Shown here in pieces: positions 12,008-22,371 of a DNA stretch of 64,000 bases (position 1 is the first letter of the stretch; every line of letters begins with the position of its first letter). The stretch lies in assembly GCA_019009955.1 (NCBI GenBank), contig CM032232.1, forward strand, positions 55,969,001-56,033,000, read 5' to 3'. Made by a program: the position numbers and the translations under genes. Source of the stretch: Riptortus pedestris (taxonomy: Eukaryota > Arthropoda > Insecta > Hemiptera > Alydidae). A model generated the notes under the pieces. It saw only the letters and a list, made by a program, of their open reading frames with translations, did no database searches and was not told the origin of the DNA.

Positions 12008-12529
12008 ATTTAATTTAAAGTGTGAATTGAAGTGTACATGATATTACATTATACACGTATTGTAAGGTGGCTGAATTATGCTCTATATTCCGTCAATGTT
12101 TCGTTCCTTTCAAATGTTTCGCCAATCCTTTATAATAGCTTTCTATAGCTGTGCAAGACTGAAAGACTGAGGTACATTGAATAACCAAAAAAAAAAAAAA
12201 AAGGTCATTTATTACAACAATAAAACCTCACGTTACGTTAGACCAAATGAAAGTCATTGGTCGGTGCAAAGGTTGGCCGGCCAGCTGACACATTTACTGA
12301 CATCCGTGACAATAGCTACTTTCTTATTGTTATTGTTAGATAATTTCAGAGACTGACACATACTAGATAGGCCTCTAGAGGTCTGGCGGGCAACTTCACC
12401 AATCTACTTCAATATGACGTTCCCAAAGGTCATGTAAATCTGAAGAAATGTTGTATATAATAACATTTCAAGTGTTTATTTTATTAAAATATTTAATTTA
12501 GACAAATTAAAACTACAGTTAAGGCATGG

Positions 12530-12765
12530 GGTAATAAACATGAAGTATAGAGAGGCAACGATGTCCTTACGAGGCTTTGTGTAAGTTATTCTCTCCCAAC
12601 TCATGGTTGTCTAAATGAAAAGAAAGCCATGCCTTGATGCAATGAGTGTAATGCTCCGCTTACAATAAAACATGTACTTACAAACTGCAAAAGACGTGAC
12701 AATTTAAAGATACCACTTGACTTACACGACTTACTGAAGATAGCCCACATATCCCCATTATACTC
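12530..12765 (+). pseudogene. Non-LTR retrotransposon ORF2 C-terminal remnant
   Basis: From 12638 the frame reads CNECNAPLTIKHVLTNCKRR followed by DNLKIPLDLHDLLKIAHISP. The C-x2-C...H...C pattern in the context 'PLTIKHVLTNC' is the zinc-ligand motif near the end of many Jockey/I/CR1-type ORF2 proteins. Upstream, in broken frames, 'SYSLPTHGCLNEKKAMP' fits the usual lead-in. Short and frameshifted; a dead copy. Confidence 0.7.
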
Positions 12766-12783
12766 CAAAGTTAACAAAAACCA

Positions 12784-12784
<1 letters not shown>

Positions 12785-12874
<90 letters not shown>
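12785..12874 (+). repeat. (GT)n microsatellite
   Basis: About 45 GT units, nearly perfect, just after the non-LTR remnant. Confidence 0.98.
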
Positions 12875-12875
<1 letters not shown>

Positions 12876-13639
12876 ATATGATCGTGAATACGTTTTAGGA
12901 AAAAAAATCGTTATAATTTTATTTATATTGTAACTTTTATTTATTTATTTTAATAGTTTTAATTTTACCAATTGGATATATATAATTGTTTTGGTAATTA
13001 TTAATCATCATAAGTTTTTAATTATCTAGTTATTTCATAAGATATTTTTTGTTTTTAAATTTAAAGTTTCGTTATTTTTTTCTCATTTGCTGATTATTTG
13101 TGTTATTTTTTTCTGTTTCGGGTTCTTAGTTTTTCCTCTTTTAATAATTGATGTTTAATTTGTCCACGTTACTTTTTTTATATTTTCTTTTTATTTTTGT
13201 ATATGTTCATGAGCAATATCGACTACCAACAAACGCTTCACAATAAATAACTATTAAATTGCGGAGTTGTTCGTACTTATTACATTTGTAACTCTGTTTC
13301 GACTTACATTCACAACTTGCTAAGAGTAGACCACACATACATGCTTTAATTAAATACTTAACGAAAAAAGCCAATTAGAAACACAAATTAATTTATATAA
13401 ATATTACAGTATAAGATTTTCTTCTTAATTTTCTGATTTATTTTAGATTCAGGGTTTTATTTTAAATATTTACTTTTGTATTGATGTTTTTACTTATTTT
13501 ACAATTTATTTTAATTCCTTGGCTTATTTTATTCTTCTTTTTCCTTCCCTTTCTATTGGCTTTATTCTTTTTTTCTTTCTATCTTCATTCCTGTAAACTA
13601 ACTTTTTTTTGTATTTTCCAATGGGTTATATAATTGTGT

Positions 13640-13935
13640 TAGTTGCGGATAGTGAAATGTCATAAAAACATAAACAGAGAAGATAGCTACAGATTGCGCA
13701 AACTATGGAAGCTCATAATTCCACCTAGAAAGAAGCATATAAATAAAGAAGACCTGGTCACAAGGGGTAAAGCACCCGAAGGAGAGGTTTCCCTAAGGCA
13801 TCGGACGAGACTGTCACGTACACCTGAACAGGAGCAAACTCTTCTATCTCAGAGTGAGCACTGAGGAAGCATGAAGTATGTCTAGCGAAACGTCGGCCAG
13901 AAACATGAACGCATGGTCAACATGCGAATATCTCG
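13640..13935 (+). pseudogene. Penelope-like element: end of GIY-YIG domain and 3' hammerhead-like tail
   Basis: The frame at 13643-13864 reads VKCHKNINREDSYRLRKLWK, which matches the usual end of the Penelope-type endonuclease (HxxNxNREDGYxLxxxW). After its stop comes CTGAGGAAGCATG...GCGAAACGTCGG, a CUGANGA...GAAA layout like the hammerhead ribozyme remnants at Penelope termini. Stem II is poor. The rest of the element (reverse transcriptase) is absent. Confidence 0.6.
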
Positions 13936-13984
13936 ATGGTAATAAATAATATTCTCTTTAAATAAATTGGCAGCAAGTTGTATG

Positions 13985-14130
13985 TCTGCCGTGCTCGGTG
14001 AGTTAGGCTAAGTTACCTGGCCCAATTTATCTATTCAAAATTGTATATCTCTTATTCAATGGAGACCGTTGATATGGGGAAACCCAAAGGTACAGCGGGG
14101 GCAGAGGTGGGTGAAAAAAAAGGCAGTATG
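13985..14130 (+). repeat. Dispersed repeat R2, copy 1
   Basis: Starts at GCCGTGCTCGGTGAGTTAGG and ends in GGGGAAACCCAAAGGTACAG CGGGGGCAGAGGTGGG. A second plus-strand copy about 90% similar is at 15824-15955, 1.84 kb away. Confidence 0.9.
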
Positions 14131-14139
14131 TCTAACATA

Positions 14140-14480
14140 CTTCAGGTTCTTGTACAAATCCTCACTAACAGTCAGTTGGGCAAGACTGTAGAATACATTA
14201 AAAACGTACTTACTCTGCATACTCATACTAGCCTATGCCTAATGCCTATCATTATTTAGCTTATGCAGCTACAGAGTAAGGTAGTATAGATCTCAAATCT
14301 GTCCTCCGGTGAAATTTACTACACTCTTTCTGATGTCTTTATTGTCGGGTTGTCTGATGCTGAATGCAATAGAAAATCACTGCATGTCTCATATATTCCT
14401 TGATCATTTCCATGGAAATCAGGATTTCCTATTCGAGAAAACAATCACCAGGAGTACGAAGATGTCCGCATCTTCAAGCG
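14140..14480 (+). repeat. Repeat R3, related to 53420-53710
   Basis: Shares 'tttattg/cc tgg/cggattgtctgatg', 'aatg/ggcaatagaaaatcactgca', 'ctttg...tcatggaaatcagg' in order with 53570-53690. Probably an old transposon of unknown class. It may be the continuation of the R2 repeat. Confidence 0.6.
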
Positions 14481-14489
14481 TATTAGCAT

Positions 14490-14665
14490 GTTTTTCACAT
14501 AGTAAAAGTTGAATGAAAACAATGTTTCGTATTTAAGCTTCGAATGAAGTAGTTCGTGATATAACAACTTATTGCAAATAGGGCATGAATAGAAGTGGGG
14601 GTTTCCAGAAGTCAAAAAATTAAATAATGCAAATATAGTGATTAATATTCAAGACAGAGGGAAAA

Positions 14666-14699
<34 letters not shown>

Positions 14700-14898
14700 A
14701 TAGGGAATTATATTTGATCCGAATGAGAATAATGGAAGTATTTTGAATTTTCGAAGATACCCTAAACACTCCCCTCGTTCCCATTCGTCCGATTTCACTC
14801 AATAATGAACTTGTAGCGTAGGATTGATAGACATTAGAAGAAATGTTTCGAAAATCTCATGAGTCAATTGCTGATTTCCCTTAAGGGAAATTGAAAAA
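14490..14898 (-). mobile_element. HINE-like element, internal deletion
   Basis: Shows 'agtaaaagttgaatgaaaacaatg', 'gaagtagttcgtgatataacaactt', an A28 tract, then a deletion into 'gattgatagacattagaagaaatg' and the 5' palindrome TTTCCCTTAAGGGAAA. The (TA)n zone is lost. Confidence 0.8.
14669..14696 (+). repeat. Poly-A tract
   Basis: A run of about 28 A inside the HINE-like copy. Confidence 0.95.
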
Positions 14899-14899
14899 T

Positions 14900-15485
14900 A
14901 CTTATATAAAAGGTACCCAATTTGCCCGTAAATGACTCCAAAAACTCGAGCTAAAAGGATAACTGATGCTTGATAAGTCGGACATATGGTCCTGCAGTTT
15001 CAGTAGGAGCTTTATTTTTTTCTCCAGAAGCCATTAAGTGCCGTCATCATCATTTCTAAATGTAGCCCCACTGTAATTTCTGTATTAGACTGAATGAGAT
15101 ATGCATTAAGAGAGAACTAGTTTCCTGAAAGAGAATATTACATGTAGTCATATCTCTATGAAAGGTATAGGAGAGCTTTATGACTAGCGTTTAATTGCTA
15201 CTCTATAGAAGCAGGCTTGGCCTGGAGTAGATTTAGAACTGAGGGCTTTACCAGCAGCCTGAATCCCGCATAGCTTCTGGAGAAAATAGCCCGGACAGTA
15301 GTTGTGAACAGGTGGTTTTCAAGCTTCGTTTCACTCCAAGTATCCGCCCGCTTCAAGAGTTATTGCACCGCCGCCGTTACTACTGTTACGAGATTAGTCA
15401 CTTCGAAGAGATATGCTGCTCGACATATTCACTTACCCCCGGTCCAGATATGAAAGTGGTTGATATTCTCCGAGGGAGTATATTT
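14900..15485. other. Unclassified sequence
   Basis: About 600 bases of more balanced composition (for example 'gcaggcttggcctggagtagatttag'). Open frames are short (60 codons at 15312) and without recognised motifs. It may be an unrecognised mobile element. Confidence 0.3.
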
Positions 15486-15487
15486 TA

Positions 15488-15620
15488 TTTTTAGTAAATT
15501 TCCCTTGAGGTTGTAATTATGGCACGATGCTCGAAAAATGTTTCCAAATGTACATGGATCACACCTAGAAGATGACGAAAGAGATATTTTGAATGTATAT
15601 GTATATATATATATATATTC
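15488..15620 (+). mobile_element. HINE-like 5' end
   Basis: TTTTTAGTAAATTTCCCTTG, 'ggcacgatgctcgaaaaatg', 'tccaaatgtacatggatcacacctagaagatgacgaaa' and a short TA tract. The 3' portion is missing. Confidence 0.8.
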
Positions 15621-15823
15621 TTGTACGTTCTACCACGTGCTTGATTGCTAAGTAAAAATTCGAGAAAAAATGTACCGGAATAACAATGAGCAACCCGGAT
15701 GTGTAGGAATGACAACAGTTATGGGAAATTAAATTAGGAACAAGTTTGGTAGTAAAGCAATTCTATCCAACTCTTTATAACGGAGATTTTTTGTTATCTC
15801 CCAAATGTTGCACTTTAATGCTT

Positions 15824-15955
15824 AGCCGTGCTCGGTGAGTTAGGCTAAGTTACCTGGCCCAATTTTTGTATTCAAAATTTTATATTTCTTATTAAATGGA
15901 GACCGCTGATATGGGGAAACCCAAAGGTACAGCGGGGGCAGAGGTGGGGGGGGGG
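15824..15955 (+). repeat. Dispersed repeat R2, copy 2
   Basis: Same 130-bp sequence as at 13985 (GCCGTGCTCGGTGAGTTAGG ... GGGGAAACCCAAAGGTACAG), ending in a G-run. Confidence 0.9.
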
Positions 15956-15984
15956 AAGAAAGAAAAAAAAATGTTATTTCTCTA

Positions 15985-16125
15985 ATCTTCCACCACCACC
16001 CACTCTTCATGGGCTGTATTCAGTCATTAACGAACTTTAGTTCTAAATCTAGCCCTGTATCAAAGAGTTTGGTAATGATCAAAGAAAAATAACAACCACT
16101 AGAGCCTTAAAAGATATGTATATGA
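15985..16125 (-). mobile_element. HINE-like internal fragment
   Basis: 'cagtcattaacgaactttag...gagtttggtaatgatcaaagaaaaat...accactagagccttaaaag' corresponds to the block just 3' of the family's central microsatellite. Confidence 0.7.
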
Positions 16126-16659
16126 AGAATATTATGACCAACGCAATATGTTACAAGCCACCAGTGATTAGGGCTATAAGCATTAGTGATCATCAGTTCA
16201 TATACAGAAGCAATCCAGTGAGAGTTATAAAGCTCTTATGTGCGTCTGTGTGTGTGTGTGTGTGTGTGCTTGCGATTGTCATACAGCTGATAGATAGGCC
16301 GGTATTAATGGCTAAGTCCCATTAATCACATTATAAATACGAAGTAATTATCCCAGCCTATTAGTAGGGGTCACCATGTCCCACTTAACCCATTGCTTAC
16401 CTCCATTTATCCATTCAATTTCACGCCACTTTCTCCACACTCACCAACCTTACTATACAACTTTAAAAAGGTTTCCGAAGTCCCAATCCTCGTTAGAATA
16501 GGTTCTTACTAACTATGGGTTTATCAAATTTCTGAAGACTTTTTGTAGTTTAAGTGCTCCGACTAATGAAGTAAAAATATTCTTAGGCTTTGCAAGTACT
16601 AAAAATACAGCTGTTTTGAGTTCAAACCTTTCCCCACGTACTAATATCACTATATAAAT

Positions 16660-16883
16660 TAAATTATTTATTAACGTCCACTTATTGCAACTAAGGCTAA
16701 TTGGGACGGGTTATCTACGGGTTACCGCCCTTTTCTAGCAAGGATGGGACTAAGGATTTTGTTCAATGAATTCTGCCAATAAATAAATTCCTATTGCCCA
16801 GGCAAGAATCGAACTCGCCACTCTAGGTTTACCCTGTGAGATTAAGGTCAACGATTTAACTCACATGGCTAACCTGAGCCCAC
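16660..16883 (-). mobile_element. S1 SINE, full copy
   Basis: From the tail complement (TTATTAACGTCCACTTATTG) through 'ctaattgggacgggttatcta', 'cccttttctagcaaggatgggacta', 'attcctattgcccaggc' and GAATCGAACTCGCCACTCTA (complement of the tRNA B box) to 'cacatggctaacctgagcc' (A-box side). A good reference copy for the family. Confidence 0.9.
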
Positions 16884-17194
16884 TAATATCATTAGAGGAT
16901 TGTAAAAAGACCGAGAGACAGCATCTCTCAAAATACTTCTAAAAGAAAGCTATTACCATTAAAAATATATTTGCCCAATGAATAAATAATCAAGATGTTA
17001 GGAAATGCAAGGCTTAAGACCAGGAACCAAATAAATTTTTATATTGACGACTCTAGATGAAATCGTCCACAACTCAGGTGCTACGTAAACTAAAAATACA
17101 TCACATCTGTTGCAAAAACGCTCTGATGATATCATTCCACTTTGTATTCTCAATTTCTCACATAATTTGGGGTAAATAGGACCTGAAATTTAAA

Positions 17195-17405
17195 ATGGAA
17201 ATGAGACGTTTAATTGATATAGTTACCTATCTGAAACTTGTGTGAGTAGAAGTAGGAGTCAAATGAAGGCTGAAACTAAAAAAGTACAAGTATTTTGATT
17301 AATATTTGAGTTTACAGAAAACATATAAAGAACAAAAATGAATTGTAACAGGTTACATTTGTAACAAAATTGGTTCCGATCCGATTCAAAGGAAGGGAGA
17401 TACTT
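17195..17405 (-). mobile_element. HINE-like fragment
   Basis: 'aatgagacgtttaattgatatagtt', 'gagtagaagtaggagtc...gaaggctgaaact', 'aatatttgagtttacagaaaacatata' follow the alternative 3' module. Confidence 0.65.
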
Positions 17406-18090
17406 GGAAGCTTTGTTCTTGTCTAGCCTTTGTCAGCTATTATGTGTTTATTAGGGATATTTTGAAAACAAAAGTAAACGGTAAAATGGCCAGAAATGGC
17501 ACTGCATGGCATTCACGACAAGATGACCGTACAATTTGTACTAATGGCAGCGGATAAGTTGGCCGGTACTCCAGCACGACAGAGAGGTCGTGAAAACACT
17601 CCTTAAGGAACACAGAGACTATGCATGTTCTCCTCAATGACCTACCGGTCCGAGTCACGATTGCCCTCCAGTTATGACTCATTTATATATGCACCAATGG
17701 GTATCCACCATTAGTCAGAATGCCCCGGGCTGCCGGTAACTCGCCTAGACCAACCGCCTCGCAATGAGCTTATCCTTGGCATTGGCATTAGCTCCGAAGA
17801 CATTTACACAGGACTTATTGGATAGAAAATATTATGCTCTTCTTAGAATGAGTCGTATACTCTTAAAGGACGTAGTGTTTGCATAGAACACTTCTACACA
17901 AAGTAATCTTATAGTACTATAGGAATACTTGCTCAGAAAACGAAAAATGGAAATAAATACGCTAAATCAAAATCCAATATGACATCCAAAGAAGACCTTA
18001 TTACCTGCGTGGGTCAAAGACTACATCGGTAAGAACAATTCAGTTCACCAGACTGATGGTATCCAAGCAATATATGACCATTGGCTACAA
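17406..18090. other. Unclassified, moderately GC-rich stretch
   Basis: 17480-17780 is less AT-rich than its neighbours and contains an 80-codon minus frame (17440-17682) without recognised domains. Possibly a relic of an unidentified transposon. Confidence 0.3.
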
Positions 18091-18468
18091 AAAAGTCAGT
18101 CACGCAGGGGCTGCGTAAAATAAGCAGATTTCCCTCTTGCCGGTATAACAGATTTGTGATCTCACCACATATTCTCTATTTATATTTAAAAAACCGATGA
18201 GTAGGAGGGGGGGGGGTTTACTGACGGCAGAAACCAAGAAAGTTCGAATGACTCGCTTAATACGTGAGATAAGAAGAAATGCATAGAATAGCAATTCTAG
18301 AACATCATTTGTTTACAAGATTGGGTCTATACCATTTTACTATTCAACTCATAATAACGGAGATATTTTGAATTTTCGAATCCCCCCTCTGAACCCCCAC
18401 TATATGATCTTTAGCCTTGGCTGTATCTCGCAAAGTAAAAGTTCAATGAAAACAATATTTCTGGAATA
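18091..18468 (-). mobile_element. HINE-like element, left part (interrupted)
   Basis: AAAAGTCAGTCACGCAGGGG CTGCG and AAGCAGATTTCCC form the 3' terminus. The copy runs to '...aaaagttcaatgaaaacaatattt' where it is interrupted by the 508-bp insertion; the family sequence resumes at 18977. Confidence 0.85.
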
Positions 18469-18976
18469 TGCTGGACGGTAGAGGAACCAATTGATAAGGA
18501 TCAATAGAATGGCCTTGTCCTCTACTACTGTTTTTAATTGTATGCAAAGTGCTGCCACCGTTGGATTCCAGCCATAGCTTGGCGAAGCTGCAGAGATATT
18601 GCATCCCGGAATGATTCCCCCCCCCCCTCTGTGATACGTTAATATATTTTTCCTATCTGTAATTTGTTTTGGTTTTTAATTTTTTTTATAGTTTATAGTT
18701 TTTAAGTTTTTATCTTTGACATACGCTTATCATTTTTAACTTTTTTTTTTAATTTTATTAGTTGACTATTTTTTTGATTTTAATGTTTTTATTCTTTATT
18801 TTTTGTTTTTGTTTCGTGACTGTTTTTTACACTGTTGGCCATGTTGTGATTGTTACATTGACTTATGGTTTTTGTTTGGCAGCAGGCAATGACGATGGAG
18901 CGCTGACTCCGAAAGTACACTTTGCATAAAATTAAAAACAATAGTAGAGGACAAGGCCTTTTTATTGATACTTATA
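18469..18976. mobile_element. 508-bp insertion with 52-bp inverted repeats and 12-bp target duplication
   Basis: AAAACAATATTT occurs on both sides (18457-18468 and 18977-18988), as expected for a target-site duplication in the HINE-like copy. Inside, 18500-18551 and 18918-18969 are inverted repeats 52 bases long without indels. Near the right arm (18890-18920) UGACGA, the stem GGAG/CTCC and GAAA form a hammerhead-like core lacking C3. Class unknown; Penelope-related is a possibility. Confidence 0.75.
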
Positions 18977-19128
18977 AAACAATATTTGGTATGTAACCTT
19001 GGAATGAAGTGATTCATGATATAACAGCTTATTGTTAATATGACGTAAGCAGGAGTGGGGGTTTGCTGAAGGCTAAAAACTAAAAAAATGCAAATATCTC
19101 AGTTAATGTTTATGATAGAGAAAATATC
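18977..19128 (-). mobile_element. HINE-like element, right part (resumed)
   Basis: 'aaaacaatatttggtatgtaacc...gaagtgattcatgatataacagctt...ctgaaggctaaaaacta...ctcagttaatgtttatgatagagaaaat' continues the interrupted copy, then is cut by Penelope-like sequence. Confidence 0.8.
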
Positions 19129-19129
19129 A

Positions 19130-19330
19130 GGGTATTCAGAACACAGTTTTGTGGCTCCACACAATTTATATTTAAAAACGCTTAGCGCTTTGAGGAATTA
19201 TCATTCCCATCATCAGAGCGTAGGACGCGCCTAAAGAGAGCTACTAGGCTGAGCGCAGTCGATGCACCTAAAATCCATAACCCTCACTCCTAGAAATTCA
19301 GTTTTCACTTCGATTGCCTTCACTTTCATA
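19130..19330 (-). mobile_element. Penelope-like terminal sequence with hammerhead-like motif
   Basis: On the minus strand 19229-19182 reads GGCGC GTC ... CTGATGA TGGGAATGATAATTCC TCAAA GCGCT. CTGATGA is the exact 5' core, GGAAT-GATA-ATTCC is a perfect stem II, and GGCGC can pair with GCGCT as stem III. The second core half is TCAAA instead of GAAA. Such motifs mark Penelope-like element termini; the adjoining coding part was not found. Confidence 0.5.
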
Positions 19331-20129
19331 GAACATAACGGTTTATTGATTAATTCTCGACTGGGTAGCTTATAAAAGTTCAACATCAGAGCTAAGTAAA
19401 TAACATTTTGTATGCGAAACCTAGTTTGTACTTAAACCTGTAGAACTGAAAAGGGTATTTCATAAATTATTATAACTCTTATTTTTTTTTGAAACCAAAA
19501 AGGACCAATGCCACCGTAAAGAGTCTTCAGCGGTTGTCATTATGATTGATAGAAAGATTCATTCATATAGGCCGAAACATGGGCTTCGTCCATAAATGGA
19601 ACACCACAAAGCTGGCTGAACCCAGAATCTATTTGAAGTGCCTTTTATATGGTTCATCAATGAGGAAATTGGTTAAAAGAGAGTTACATTTTCGATTACA
19701 GAAGCAGCTGATAAATAATAATATATGGAAGAAAGGATAGTTTTCTCCAATAAACAACATCCAAAGAATTCTACATCAGTAGCAAATGAAAGTGAATTGT
19801 CAGGTCAGAAGTCAACTGCTCAACAACAAGGAAAAGTATTGGAAAGTTTGAATGAGCAAGTAAAATAACGATTTCTAAAATTATAGCTAATATTTTTTTC
19901 TAAGCATTTAAGACTTTTCCTTTCCAATAAATTGATGATATTCGACTATCCATTATGGAAAGGAATAAAACGCTCCTCAAAATATAGTAATCAGTACCTT
20001 TCTAAGAATTTAATTTGGCACCTTAGAATTACTAACTTAACTTTCGATAGGGCTAAAAAATTAGGATTACAAACGAATGATATTCATATAAAATATTATC
20101 CATGTTTTCTACGCTCCTGGCCTCGGACT

Positions 20130-20275
20130 TAAAGCTATTGGGAAACTCGTGGGAGTTGTGGGTTCGATTTCCGCGTGGGCAATAGGAATTTATTTAGTGA
20201 TGAACTCGTTTAATATACCCGTTGTTACACTCCAGCTGGAAAAGGGTGGCAACTTTTAGACGAGGTATCTTAATT
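20130..20275 (+). mobile_element. S1 SINE, partial
   Basis: GTTGTGGGTTCGATTTCCGC is an excellent tRNA B box. It is followed by 'gtgggcaataggaatttatttagtgatgaactcgttt' and 'cagctggaaaagggtggcaact'. The 5' A-box part is degenerate. Confidence 0.8.
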
Positions 20276-21028
20276 AGGCCAAGCTGCATATAATGGAGGA
20301 AAATGTTTTTAACAAAAATCTTCTTTGCCTTCATTGGATACATAATACATGCGGTACATATGAGAATCGTTTCCTCACCTGCAACCAATGAATTAAAAAC
20401 TTTACATATAGATTAATTATCTTTAAAAATCTGATGTGAGTACCGCATGAATTTTTTGCATTCCTATTAAATTAGACAAATACAAATTCGGTACACTTGA
20501 TTTATAATTATTGAAAGTTCCTTACGATATCTTTATTCGTACAAATCTTTTATATTTCAACAGGTACGAAGAAATTTGATTGTTTTTTTTTTTTTACTTT
20601 TGCCCCACCCCCCCCTCTAAATCCCACCCACTCAGTCGATTTTGATCAAAACCCATTTCAATGTCAGTCGTTTTTGAGTAGTGAGAGATACGTACATATG
20701 TACGTACAGACGTCACGCCGAAACTGGTAGAAATAGTCTCGGGGGAGAGGGAGGTCAAAACGGATAATTCTGTTGAAATCTGAAAAAATTACAGTACTTA
20801 TTACTTCCACGTACAAGGAGTTAATAATGCATTAAAACACTACTTTGTCGGAAGAACGATAATATAAACCAGACGTCCTTCATTATAATTATTTTTTACT
20901 TTGTTACAGAATCTAAATACTAAAATAATTTTAATGTAACTACTAAAAAAAGTGTGTGTGTGTGTATATTTGCTAACAGTTTTTCGGTAAAAATTTCATA
21001 TCGCAAAACTAGTCACTTATTGCTAAAA
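20276..21028. other. Intron sequence, no gene seen
   Basis: Contains a T12 tract, a short C-run and a small palindrome (ACGTACATATGTACGT at about 20690). No HINE, SINE or coding match. Confidence 0.35.
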
Positions 21029-21152
21029 TTAGCAGATTTCCCTCAAGGGAAATCAGCTATTGAAGTCGTACTCTTGACGCGATTTTCGAAATTTTTCTTC
21101 AAATGTCCATCGATCCTACCCAGGAGATAACGAAAATGAGGTCCGTTCAAAA

Positions 21153-21224
<72 letters not shown>

Positions 21225-22051
21225 ATATATATTTGTCTGTTACCGCTCTAGCGGTCGCAATTATTGTTTAATCGTTACCAAACTCGATATTTAGTCGTTT
21301 TATGTAAAAAGAAAGATCAAGTTCGTTAACGGCTGAAATCGGTCCAGGGGGAGGGGGGGGGTTTAGAGGGGAGGATTTTTGAAAATTCGAAATATCTCCG
21401 TTACTATAGGTCGGATCGAAAACTTGTATAGAACAAATCTTATTGTAAATTAAATTTACTATAAATATTGTTATATACATTAATTCACTATCTTGAATAT
21501 TAACCGAGATATTGACATTTTTCAGTTTTCAGCCACCAGCAAACCGCCACTTCTACTCATGTTACATAAACAATACTCTGCTACATAATAAATCACATTA
21601 TTGGAAGTTTAAATACCAAAAATTGTAGTCAAGAGACTTTTATTATACGAGATACATGCAAATATGTCCTGGAGATCCTCCCCCCCCCCCCCCCCCCCGT
21701 CTTAAGGTTTTCGACTACTAAAATTTGATTGATAGGGATAACAATTATTCTGACTCATTATTAATTACATTACTCGATATAGTAAATAGTTCTCAATAAA
21801 ATTAATATGTTATATTCTGATATATATCAGTAATAGTTTTTCTTTCCGGTGTGAAGCGGGCAGACCCGTTTGTTTACAATTCTAACCTAACGCTTCCTTT
21901 CGGCAGGTTATTGAAATTGGATGGACCTTTCCTTATTCCGTTTGTATTTATTCACGGTGGTGTTGTGTTACCAGTATGTAGATTTATCCATTACTAAACT
22001 TCATGAGGGAAATCTGCTTAGATTACGCAGCCCCTGCGTGACGGACTTTTT
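21029..22051 (+). mobile_element. HINE-like element, longest complete copy (about 1.02 kb)
   Basis: 5' end TTAGCAGATTTCCCTCAAGG; all internal blocks; (TA)n at 21157-21222; then a 3' module 'cacggtggtgttgtgttaccagtatg'. 3' end GGGAAATCTGCTTAGATT, hairpin ACGCAG CCC CTGCGT, GACGGACTTTTTT. The long poly-C (21679-21698) lies within the copy. Confidence 0.93.
21157..21222 (+). repeat. (TA)n microsatellite inside HINE-like element
   Basis: At the family's standard central position, right of 'ggtccgttcaaaactg'. Confidence 0.98.
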
Positions 22052-22139
22052 TATGTTGCAACTCTCTAGCGGACTGTATTTTAAACTGAATATGAATCAC
22101 AAACATATGATCTTTCAACAGAAATAATAATAAGATTAT

Positions 22140-22232
22140 TATCATTATTTAAAACGTCCACGTTTTGCAACTCAGGCTAATTGGGACGGGCTATCTACAG
22201 GTTACCACCCCTTTCTAGCCAGGGTGGGAATC
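22140..22232 (-). mobile_element. S1 SINE, 3' part
   Basis: Tail complement 'ttattatcattatttaaaacg', then 'tgcaactcaggctaattgggacgggctatctacaggttaccacccctttctagccagggtggga'. Confidence 0.85.
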
Positions 22233-22285
22233 ATACGATTAATTTAAATATAAAGGCTTTGACCGCTGGATCCCTTGTAGTGGCA

Positions 22286-22288
<3 letters not shown>

Positions 22289-22345
<57 letters not shown>

Positions 22346-22371
22346 GTGTGTGTGCGTGTGTGTGTGTGTGA
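22289..22371 (+). repeat. (TA)n(GT)n microsatellite
   Basis: TA tract to about 22343 followed by an interrupted GT tract. Confidence 0.97.

Noticed and set aside
13985..15955. LTR retrotransposon bounded by the R2 repeats
   Set aside because: No TG...CA ends, primer-binding site, polypurine tract or gag/pol remnants between the repeats.
19546..19740. 64-codon frame 'MIERFIHIGRNMGFVHKWNT...' next to Penelope-like sequence
   Set aside because: Considered as Penelope coding remnant, but no reverse transcriptase or GIY-YIG motif can be seen.
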